Virus record (IMG/VR): IMGVR_UViG_3300036861_000171
Span: 1-21,155 of that record
Reading direction: 5' to 3' (one strand)
DNA from: a virus
DNA length: 21,155 nucleotides
In this document: positions 13,479 to 19,531 of the stretch, in pieces
Layout of the letters: every line of letters begins with the position of its first letter
How positions within the stretch are numbered: the stretch's first letter is position 1
Position numbers and translations under genes: made by a program
The notes under the pieces: generated by a model
Databases searched by the model: none
The model's input: the letters and a program-made list of their open reading frames with translations, nothing else
What the model was told of the DNA's origin: nothing

Positions 13479-13892
13479 TCACGTTGTGATGCGCAAAGTG
13501 AACTTCCCGCCAAAGTACCCAAGTATCCCGACTTCCTCATAGGTGAGGGGGTCGAAGGACAGGACCTGACACTGGCCGACAACGCCGCCGAGCCGATCAT
13601 CAGCAGCAATCGCCTTGGGGATGGACGTAGACGAATCAGGGTCGGCATAGTCAGCCAGAGCGAGTTGCCCGACACGGTCGACCGCAGCGCTGACCAGGAC
13701 GGTGACAACGGGCTGAAGGATGGGGCGCCGGTCGCCGTAACCGACTTGGTAGCTCGAAACGGGGGGGCACATCACCACGGCCTGTGGGGGATTCACTTGG
13801 CCGGGCATGTAGTCCAGGACCCGCAGGCCAGGGATGGTCAGTAGCCGAGTTTCGATGGCCTCCAGCACTTGCCGAATGGTGGGTGCGGCCAT
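13479..13892 (-). CDS. Tail terminator protein
   Basis: A 137-aa product starting MAAPTIRQVLEAIETRLLTI with AAGGAG upstream of ATG 13892. The family pattern of actinophage tail terminator / neck proteins is visible: an N-terminal helix, PGLRVLDYMPGQVNPPQAVV at about 21-40, a run of beta strands (RPILQPVVTVLVSAAVDRV) and a final strand pair (EVGILGYFGGKFTLRI). Such proteins cap the tail tube on the head side. It is placed between the connector and the tail tube genes as usual, with an HNH gene inserted upstream. Confidence 0.72.
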   Translation of the reverse strand: MAAPTIRQVLEAIETRLLTIPGLRVLDYMPGQVNPPQAVVMCPPVSSYQVGYGDRRPILQPVVTVLVSAAVDRVGQLALADYADPDSSTSIPKAIAADDRLGGVVGQCQVLSFDPLTYEEVGILGYFGGKFTLRITT

Positions 13893-13908
13893 CGCGCTCC
13901 TTCATCAG

Positions 13909-14391
13909 TTAGAGGAACGACTGCTGCCCAGACCCCGGCCGCGCCTTCCGACGTAGCCCGGCGGCCACGAATCGCCTTCGCTTTTCCTCAAGACAGCGAT
14001 TGCATGCCTGCCCTCCCGACGGCTCGATGTAGATGTTCGCCGGGATCCAAGGATGCCTTCCGTTGCGGCAGAGACCGTTCTTGTTCGGCATTCCACCAAT
14101 ACGGCGAGAGTTCTCTGCGCGAGTGACGATTTCCAGATGTCTCGGGTAGCAGCAGTTCTTCGCGCCGCAGAGATGATCGAGCGTCATGCCCTCGGGGATC
14201 GGGCCGATCAGCAGTTCCCAGACGAGGCGATGCGTCCGAGGACGAGTTCTGGAGCCGACCGGCCAGGTGACAAGACCGTAGCCACCCTTTTCGACGTAGC
14301 CCGTCCACAGCCAGCAGCCGGTCTCGGCATCTGTCCGGATCCTGGCGGCGATCTTCGCCGGCAACATGGACGGGTTGAGTACAGTCTCCAT
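13909..14391 (-). CDS. HNH endonuclease (HNH_3 type), likely homing endonuclease
   Basis: A 160-aa product from ATG 14391 (METVLNPSMLPAKIAARIR). An upstream in-frame GTG at 14436 is less likely because of the ribosome-site hairpin just before 14391. The motif series is that of HNH_3 proteins: GCWLWTGYVEKGGYG at 25-39, THRLVWELLIGPIPEGM at 53-69, LDHLCGAKNC at 71-80 with the catalytic H73, and RHLEIVTRAENSRR at 84-97. A second Cys-His cluster (CRNGRHPW at 108 and CNRC at 130-133) probably forms a zinc finger. It sits between two structural genes with its own leader, the pattern of a mobile intergenic homing endonuclease. Confidence 0.85.
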   Translation of the reverse strand: METVLNPSMLPAKIAARIRTDAETGCWLWTGYVEKGGYGLVTWPVGSRTRPRTHRLVWELLIGPIPEGMTLDHLCGAKNCCYPRHLEIVTRAENSRRIGGMPNKNGLCRNGRHPWIPANIYIEPSGGQACNRCLEEKRRRFVAAGLRRKARPGSGQQSFL

Positions 14392-14393
14392 GG

Positions 14394-14414
14394 CGACACG
14401 CTCCGTTCGTGTCG
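14394..14414 (-). promoter_or_regulatory. RNA hairpin with Shine-Dalgarno in the loop, before the HNH gene
   Basis: In the minus-strand mRNA, CGACACG and CGTGTCG pair perfectly (7 bp) around the loop AACGGAG, and the stem ends two nt before the ATG at 14391. The loop carries the GGAG ribosome site. Such a hairpin can limit ribosome access and so keep endonuclease production low, as is known for T4 homing endonucleases with sequestered ribosome sites. The effect here is inferred. Confidence 0.55.
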
Positions 14415-14470
14415 TCCGGGCCCCGGAGGTCGCCACCTCGCGGGGCCACTTGCCTTACTATTTTACCTGG

Positions 14471-15406
14471 TCAGGCCACTGGAACGGGCATGAGCTGATA
14501 GGTACTGATCAGCGCCTGGTATTTCGGGTTCGCGCGTACGCGAATTATGCCCAGATCAGCCATTCCAATTGCCCCGAACGGGGCGGAGTTGAGCTTGTAG
14601 ATCTCCGCGGCGGCGAGGCGGGTGGCCCGTCTGATGCGGTCGGGCACGGCTGGCCAGCCCCACACCCCGTTGATCTGGACGAGGTCGCTACGGGCCAGAT
14701 GCCACTGCCACAGCCAGGGGAACGTCTGCGTGCCGATGGCTTTGATGCGCCGGTATGGGCGCGGCTCGGGGCTGGCGTTGACGTTGGGGGTGCCGTCGGC
14801 GGTGAGGAGCTGGTAGTCGCTGGTGGCCCAGGTGGTTTCGAACGTGCCGTCCCCGTCCGCGTCGGTTTTGAGGGTGGTGACGGAGACCAGGTCCATGTAG
14901 GCGCCGAGCCGTAGGTGCCACCGGTCGGTGGGGGTGAGGGTGCGGGTCTCGGTGGTCTTGTAGAAGACCCGCTGGCAGTCCCCATCGACCGCGCGGGAGG
15001 CGGTGTTGATGGCTTCTTGGAGGTCGTCGTCGTCGACCGTGTCCGATTGGGGGATGGACAGGCCAGCCTTGAGTTCGGGCAGCGTGGTGTAGACCTGCGC
15101 GGTGGCGATCGGCCGGACGTAGAACTGGCCGTCCTGCGCCTCGGTGAGCGCCCCCGAGGCGACAAACCGATACGTCCAGGTGCCCGGCTGGGAGCAGGCG
15201 CCGACAGCGAGATATGCGCGGACATTGGCGGCTGGTGTGCCAGGGGTGACCGTCGGCGTATCTGCGGTGCCATCCGGGCGGGTGACCGTGGTGGTGACGG
15301 TGACACCCGCCCAGTTCGTGAACAGCGGGTCGGCGGCGGTCAGCGTGTAGGGAAGCTGGTAGGCGTCGCCCTGATCGTAGATTGAGACGGCGACCGTGGC
15401 GGTCAT
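14471..15406 (-). CDS. Head-tail connector (adaptor) protein with N-terminal Ig-like domain
   Basis: A 311-aa protein; ATG 15406 overlaps the stop of the repeat-protein gene (ATGA). Residues about 1-98 are an Ig-like or beta-sandwich domain (DQGDAYQLPYTLTAADPLFT, then PGTWTYRFVASGALTEAQDG and FYVRP). Residues about 108-311 are the gp6/phiE125 gp8-like adaptor: TLPELKAGLSIPQSDTVDDD, LQEAINTASRAVDGDCQRVF with YK, and the C-terminal helix RIRRATRLAAAEIYKLN. The adaptor domain sits under the portal ring. The added N-terminal domain is unusual and could project from the neck or link it to the decoration proteins encoded just before. Confidence 0.78.
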   Translation of the reverse strand: MTATVAVSIYDQGDAYQLPYTLTAADPLFTNWAGVTVTTTVTRPDGTADTPTVTPGTPAANVRAYLAVGACSQPGTWTYRFVASGALTEAQDGQFYVRPIATAQVYTTLPELKAGLSIPQSDTVDDDDLQEAINTASRAVDGDCQRVFYKTTETRTLTPTDRWHLRLGAYMDLVSVTTLKTDADGDGTFETTWATSDYQLLTADGTPNVNASPEPRPYRRIKAIGTQTFPWLWQWHLARSDLVQINGVWGWPAVPDRIRRATRLAAAEIYKLNSAPFGAIGMADLGIIRVRANPKYQALISTYQLMPVPVA

Positions 15407-16401
15407 GTCGGAGTCACACCTCCCTTTGCTTGCCCGGTGGGCCCGGCGGTGCCGCTGTCATGGTTGGCCGGTTGGACGGTGCCGCTGGCCTGATCGGTTA
15501 CGAGGACGCTGCCGGTGTCGTAGCCGGTCAGGATGGTTGTGGCGGTCGCTTGGCTGGCCGGCGTGACGGTGCCGTCGGCGGGGACAAACTCTGGTGGCAG
15601 TACCTGCGGCCACACCGGCTCGAAGAACCGCCCATGGATGCGTGGCCTCGGCACCGGCCGTCGCCGCGCAATGATCGGGCCCGGCCGCCACGCGCTCGGC
15701 TGTGGCGGAATGAACGACCATGGCGGCTCTGCGAACCGTCCACGGCGTGGCTTGGCCGTAGGCCGCCGCCGCGCACAGAAGAACGGCGGCGGTGGTCCCT
15801 GCGGGGTCGGGACCCAGGTGAACCGGCCCCGCCGTGGTGCGCCAGGCGGTGGGCGGTGACCCTGGAGTATCCGTGGGATGAACGCTGGCGGTGCTGGGGC
15901 CGCGGCGCCGACCCAGGGCGGCTCGATGAACTGGCCACGCTTGGGCGGCAACGCCGGACGGCGTGACTGGCGGGTGACCGCCGGGATCGTCGGTGGCGCC
16001 GGGGCGACGACGACTTGTGGCCAGGGTGGTTCGAAGAACTGGCCGCGGCGTCCAAGCAAGCCCCGTCGAGTGCCCTGGGCTTGCCGCTGGAACGGCGCAG
16101 GAGCGCCGGGGACCGGCGGGGTGACCCAGAACTTACCCCGCCGTCCGAGCGTGGACCAGCGGGGCCTGGAACCCGCTTGGCCGACCAGCTCCGGCACCCA
16201 CGTGGGGGCTGCCGTGACGGCCTGCGACCAGGGTGGTTCCGCGAACTGGCCTCGGCGGGACGGCCCGAGCCGCCGGCTCGGCTGCCCGGCCTGCTGTGTC
16301 TGCTCCGGAATCCACGTCGGCGCCGCTGGGGTGACCTGTGGCCAGGGTGGTTCGAAGAACTGGCCGCGGCGTGGCCACGCGGCCCGCCAGCGCCGCAGCA
16401 T
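15403..16401 (-). CDS. Pro/Arg/Trp repeat protein with A-A-B superrepeats and decapeptide tail
   Basis: A 332-aa, very basic protein; ATG 16401 follows GGAG by six nt. It has eight repeats that begin with (R/K)RG(Q/R/K)F or a close variant, at residues 11, 49, 87, 118, 154, 190, 219 and 254. Six are long (35-38 aa) with FxEPPW or FFEPVW after the start; two (87 and 190) are short (29-31 aa) with FWVTPP or FTWVPTP instead. The order is A-A-B-A-A-B-A-A. Residues 277-332 change to a ten-residue repeat of the type GTVTPASQAT / GTVQPANHDS. The protein is probably extended. It is encoded between the decoration genes and the connector, so it may be a head or neck component. No function is recognised. 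Confidence 0.75.
   Translation of the reverse strand: MLRRWRAAWPRRGQFFEPPWPQVTPAAPTWIPEQTQQAGQPSRRLGPSRRGQFAEPPWSQAVTAAPTWVPELVGQAGSRPRWSTLGRRGKFWVTPPVPGAPAPFQRQAQGTRRGLLGRRGQFFEPPWPQVVVAPAPPTIPAVTRQSRRPALPPKRGQFIEPPWVGAAAPAPPAFIPRILQGHRPPPGAPRRGRFTWVPTPQGPPPPFFCARRRPTAKPRRGRFAEPPWSFIPPQPSAWRPGPIIARRRPVPRPRIHGRFFEPVWPQVLPPEFVPADGTVTPASQATATTILTGYDTGSVLVTDQASGTVQPANHDSGTAGPTGQAKGGVTPT
16016..16051 (-). repeat. 36-bp exact direct repeat, copy 1
   Basis: These 36 bases are identical to 16337-16372, 321 nt away. Both encode the best-conserved part of an A-type repeat (RRGQFFEPPWPQ). The distance equals exactly 107 codons, the length of one A-A-B triad, so the repeat marks a duplication of the whole triad. 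Confidence 0.9.
16337..16372 (-). repeat. 36-bp exact direct repeat, copy 2
   Basis: Second copy of the 36-base sequence at 16016-16051. The flanking bases diverge, so the identity is confined to the RRGQFFEPPWPQ core; this fits either a recent exchange between copies or strong selection on the core. Confidence 0.9.
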
Positions 16402-16421
16402 CAGCTACTCCTTGGCTACCC

Positions 16422-16880
16422 CTAGTTGGTGACGGCGCAGGTCAGATGGCCAGTCGGCTGAGTGCTTTGGGCCGTTGTATAGATGTAGCCATTCGGCGTC
16501 TGGCCACTCGACAGCGGCTGACCATTCAGGGTCGGCTTCCACCAAACCGGAACAGGGACGTTCGGGAAGCTGAACGCGATCGAGAGAGCGGTCTCACCAG
16601 ATGGGCAATCGATCCGTCCGGTGTAGTCCGAGTAGAAGATATCCACGACATGCACGCCTGCGAGGCCGGGCGGGCCGGTCTGGTTCCAGTTGAGCGCCGT
16701 GTAGCCGCTCGGGCAGGAGGCGGCCGAGTCGATGGCGATCAGCGCGCCCTGCGCTGGGTTGCTGGTCTTGTAGCAGCCATGGATGACGCCGTCCGGGCCG
16801 GGGATCGAGGCGTAGGCGATGCCCGCACCGACGCCGATGAGCAAGAGCGCCGCAACAACCAGCGCGATTCGCTTCCTCAA
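16422..16880 (-). CDS. Secreted protein with signal peptide and actinobacterial GVIHGCY domain
   Basis: A 152-aa product with a clear signal peptide (MRKRIALVVAALLLIGVGAG, then IAYAS) and likely cleavage near residue 25. The mature part opens with IPGPDGVIHGCYKTSNPAQG, followed by SCPSGYTALNWNQTGPPGLA. This opening is common in secreted or surface proteins of actinobacteria, often before collagen-like regions. The Cys at 36, 56, 92 and 148 may form disulfides. TTG start with GAGGAGG upstream, overlapping the stop of the endonuclease gene (TTGA). A secreted protein inside a virion operon is unusual and may be a host-derived moron, for example for lysogenic conversion or superinfection exclusion. 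Confidence 0.75.
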   Translation of the reverse strand: MRKRIALVVAALLLIGVGAGIAYASIPGPDGVIHGCYKTSNPAQGALIAIDSAASCPSGYTALNWNQTGPPGLAGVHVVDIFYSDYTGRIDCPSGETALSIAFSFPNVPVPVWWKPTLNGQPLSSGQTPNGYIYTTAQSTQPTGHLTCAVTN

Positions 16881-17515
16881 GCTTCCTCCTCATCTGGCAG
16901 ATGCTTCCAGGACTTGCGAAGGACGATCATGCTTACCATCGCCTGCGTGATCCCGAACCGCGCCCCGACCTCAGCTTGCTTCATGCCGCCCGCAGCCAAC
17001 GCACGGATCTCGCGGACCTGCATCTCGGTGAGCCTCGCCATTCCATGCGACTCTCCCCGGGCACGAATCCGATCCTCGCGCGCTGGCAACTCAACAGGGC
17101 CAGCACGGTGCCGTTCGATGTAGTCGGCCAGAGCGCGGAGGATAACGGGATCATCCTGCACTTGGCCGAGTGCCGCGTTGCAGCTGTGGCAGAGCAGGCT
17201 ACGGAAGTTGCCGGTCACGTGGTCGTGATCGACATGGAGCCGCCGGAATGGGTGCTTCTGTGCGCGCTTGCAAACGGCACATTCGCCGCCCTGCGCCTTC
17301 ACCAGTGCCTTGTACTGGGATGCGCTCAGGCCATTCCGCCATGCCTGGTAGTACTCGGGATTCTGCTCGTTCCAGCGCTTGCGAGATGCGGCTAGGCAGT
17401 CGTGGCATTGGTTGGCTAGCCCATCAGGCTGTGCTCGGTTGCGGCCGAAGGCAGTGAGTGGCAACTCTGCGCGGCAATCGGAACAGACTTTTCGATCTCC
17501 TACGGCGAGGGGCAT
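16877..17515 (-). CDS. Endonuclease VII-type HNH endonuclease with C-terminal HTH
   Basis: A 212-aa protein from ATG 17515 (MPLAVGDRKVCSDCRAELPL), with GGAAGGAG seven nt upstream; an upstream TTG in the same frame overlaps that site and is rejected. Residues about 10-50 hold a zinc-ribbon-like part (CSDC, CHDC). Residues about 65-135 are the recombination endonuclease VII fold: CAVCKRAQKHPF with C79 and C82, HVDHDHVTG at 94-102, and LLCHSCNAALG at 107-117. Residues about 158-205 are an HTH of the type seen in homing endonucleases (MARLTEMQVREIRALAAGGM, then GITQAMVSMIV). It is inserted between structural genes and followed at once by a secreted protein gene. Probably a free-standing homing endonuclease; a true Holliday-junction role is less likely here. 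Confidence 0.85.
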   Translation of the reverse strand: MPLAVGDRKVCSDCRAELPLTAFGRNRAQPDGLANQCHDCLAASRKRWNEQNPEYYQAWRNGLSASQYKALVKAQGGECAVCKRAQKHPFRRLHVDHDHVTGNFRSLLCHSCNAALGQVQDDPVILRALADYIERHRAGPVELPAREDRIRARGESHGMARLTEMQVREIRALAAGGMKQAEVGARFGITQAMVSMIVLRKSWKHLPDEEEA

Positions 17516-17558
17516 TGGGTCTCCTTCCAACACCCCTTATCTTACTCCTTTCTACTCC

Positions 17559-18059
17559 TCATTCTTCATGTTCTAAGGCAAGCGTGTACTTGTGCAGCGA
17601 GGGGAGCGCGTTGTCGAGGTTGATGAACGCGATCCCGTTGGCGATACCGATCCCGCAGACCAGTTCCTCCAGCAGCTCGAACGGCAGGTCGACGCCCGAC
17701 TGGGTGTTGAAGGTCACCTGGTAGAGGTAGGGCGGGGTCCAAGTGGCGGTTGGTACCGTCGACCAGGCGGTGTCGAGGCCGGTGATACTGGAGGTCTGCA
17801 ACGAGTTGGGGTCCATCGCCTTCGGCGCAAGCGTGGTGGTTGCGGTGCCGCGACCGGTGGTCCGCACGAGGCCGACACTGGCCTGCATGGAGGTCGGTGA
17901 GGCGGTAGAGGCGACGACGCCAAGAGTGATCCGGCGCAGCTTATAGCCGCAGGTCGCCGACGCGTTCAGGTTGGCGAACAGCGCGTTGGCGGTGGCGCCA
18001 GTGGGAGCGGTGGCCACGATCGCCGCGGCGGACTCGACGTTGGTTGTGTACCGGGCCAA
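17559..18059 (-). CDS. Virion structural protein, 'MAR' family, copy 2
   Basis: A 166-aa beta-rich product starting MARYTTNVESAAAIVATAPT at TTG 18059, with AAAGGGGG upstream. CGYKLRRITLGVVASTASPT and VGLVRTTGRGT are the recognisable core of a small phage or prophage structural family of the type 'relation to a reference axis - L.R....GT'. It resembles the 147-aa protein encoded at 19085-19528 in length, opening, core and ending (GIGIANGIAFINL against ANGLGLISING). It is likely a paralogue. Probable role: head decoration or fibre base; not proved by sequence alone. Confidence 0.65.
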   Translation of the reverse strand: MARYTTNVESAAAIVATAPTGATANALFANLNASATCGYKLRRITLGVVASTASPTSMQASVGLVRTTGRGTATTTLAPKAMDPNSLQTSSITGLDTAWSTVPTATWTPPYLYQVTFNTQSGVDLPFELLEELVCGIGIANGIAFINLDNALPSLHKYTLALEHEE

Positions 18060-18075
18060 CGCGGCCCCCTTTCGG

Positions 18076-18249
18076 TTAGAAGAATCCTTGGTACTGGCTG
18101 ACCTGTGGCGGCACTTTCCCGACGCGTCGGAACAGCAGCAGGATAAGCAGATCCTCGAAGTTGGCGAGGCGCACCCACGCCAGCGTGACCACGACGATCA
18201 GGCCGTAGAGCAGGGCGGCGGCTCCGATGACGATCCATGCGATGGGCAT
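18076..18249 (-). CDS. 57-aa single-span membrane protein ending in SQYQGFF
   Basis: A small gene found from the TAATG overlap with the upstream gene (stop and start share one base). It encodes MPIAWIVIGAAALLYGLIVV, VTLAWVRLANFEDLLILLLF and a basic tail (RRVGKVPPQVSQYQGFF). One membrane span lies at about residues 3-26 and a second hydrophobic stretch at 33-40. The C-terminal SQYQGFF matches the ending of the upstream 271-aa protein (SQYAGYF). A membrane protein between structural genes is unusual. It may be a host-interaction protein or a small scaffold-type partner of the upstream protein. Confidence 0.65.
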   Translation of the reverse strand: MPIAWIVIGAAALLYGLIVVVTLAWVRLANFEDLLILLLFRRVGKVPPQVSQYQGFF

Positions 18250-19064
18250 TAGAAGTACCCCGCGTACTGGCTGATCTGCTGCAGCGCTCTACCAGCCGGT
18301 GGGGCGGCCCCGGATGGGTTGAGCGCGAGGATCGTGCCCTGCCCGACCGCCGAGTCGGTGATCGTCACCACTTCTGAGGTCGCCGCGGCGGTGCCCTGCG
18401 GCAGGTACTGCAAGTCGCCCCAGACGTTGGTGACTGCCGCGATCGAGCATTGGTTGATCGCGCCGGTGTCGGTCCACCCGGACGCGACGCTGATGGTCTG
18501 GGTGATGCCGGCGCCGACCTTCCCACCCCAGACCAGCACGAGCATCGCGAGGTTCTCGTCGGGGGTGAGCGTCCCCGACGTGTAGGTCCCGCTGGAGGCT
18601 TGGGCGGTCTGCTGGAAGTCGTTGTCGTTCGGGCCGAACGGATGGGTGGTGTCGACCCCACGGAACGCGGCCGCATGCGTGGACCAAGACCGGGCGGTCG
18701 ACAGGGTGAATCCTGGTGCGGTGTCTCCGGTGACGAAGAATCGGGTATAGGTCGCGGTTCGGATCGACGTGTCACTCAGGTCCGAGATGAGCGTCATCGT
18801 CGCGCCGCTGGTCTGGCTAATGGTGGTCGGGGTGCCGCCCGACCCGTAGGTCACCTCGAGGACGACCAGGTCCCCGTCGGTGAAGTCGCCGGTGGGCCAT
18901 GCGGTCGTGACGGCGGTACCCTGCGCGGTCGCTGCGGTGGTCCCGTCGGTGCCGACCTTGATGATCGGGGAGACCGCCCCGGCGGCAGACGCCGGCTTGA
19001 TAATGCGGGTGCCGAGCCGCGCCCGGGGCAGCCTTGGTCGGCGGATCGGCCGGAGGACCGGCAT
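18249..19064 (-). CDS. Virion beta-sandwich protein, copy 2, ending in SQYAGYF
   Basis: A 271-aa protein starting MPVLRPIRRPRLPRARLGTR; this Arg/Pro-rich head (about 1-25) is very basic. The body is a beta-sandwich with the features of the 253-aa protein at 19532-20293: GDLVVLEVTYGSGG, a central RTATYTRFFVTGD, AAFRGVDTTHPFG and later LVLVWGGKVGAGI. The same fold is seen in the GH26 tail protein. It ends in QQISQYAGYF. ATG 19064 with GGGGGTGA upstream. Likely a head decoration or fibre protein given its place between the capsid side and the connector. Confidence 0.65.
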   Translation of the reverse strand: MPVLRPIRRPRLPRARLGTRIIKPASAAGAVSPIIKVGTDGTTAATAQGTAVTTAWPTGDFTDGDLVVLEVTYGSGGTPTTISQTSGATMTLISDLSDTSIRTATYTRFFVTGDTAPGFTLSTARSWSTHAAAFRGVDTTHPFGPNDNDFQQTAQASSGTYTSGTLTPDENLAMLVLVWGGKVGAGITQTISVASGWTDTGAINQCSIAAVTNVWGDLQYLPQGTAAATSEVVTITDSAVGQGTILALNPSGAAPPAGRALQQISQYAGYF

Positions 19065-19084
19065 GGGTCACCCCCGGCAGGCTG

Positions 19085-19528
19085 TCACTGGTCGACGCTC
19101 CAGTACACGTCGGAGGCTTGGAAGGTCCCGTTGATGCTGATCAACCCGAGTCCGTTCGCCGTGCCGGACGGGACCAGCAGGCCACGGCCACCGAACGTCC
19201 AGATGATCCCCGACCCGATCGACGCGCCAATACTCACGCGGCGCACCTCGGCACCCAGCGGTGTACCCGCCGAGTGCGCTTGCACCGAAGCCCACTTGGC
19301 GGTCAGGTTCGCCGCGCCTTCCTCGTAGGTGATGGTGCCCGCCGCCGCGCCCTGGGTGCCGGCCACGGTCAGCCGCGCGAGCGTCAACTCGAACGCGGTG
19401 GTCGTGGTGCTGGTGAGACCGACCTCGACAAGCCATATGTCGCCGGTGCCAAGCGAGTAGATCGATGTCGCGGGCAGCGTCGCCGACCCGGCGCCGGTGG
19501 TGCGGTAGGCCACTGCCGTACGCGCCAT
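19085..19528 (-). CDS. Virion structural protein, 'MAR' family, copy 1
   Basis: A 147-aa product starting MARTAVAYRTTGAGSATLPA, three nt after the upstream stop. The core GDIWLVEVGLTSTTTTAFEL, LARLTVAGTQGAAAGT and the ending ANGLGLISINGTFQ align by eye with the 166-aa protein at 17559-18059, which has the same kind of opening and ending. The two are probably paralogues. Beta-rich, no membrane segment, no signal peptide; likely a virion surface protein. Confidence 0.65.
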   Translation of the reverse strand: MARTAVAYRTTGAGSATLPATSIYSLGTGDIWLVEVGLTSTTTTAFELTLARLTVAGTQGAAAGTITYEEGAANLTAKWASVQAHSAGTPLGAEVRRVSIGASIGSGIIWTFGGRGLLVPSGTANGLGLISINGTFQASDVYWSVDQ

Positions 19529-19531
19529 TAT

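Noticed and set aside
17516-17558. Purine-rich leader with several GGAG motifs before the endonuclease VII gene
   Set aside because: Only the last GGAAGGAG is correctly placed for the ATG at 17515; the others look like chance in a purine-rich gap.
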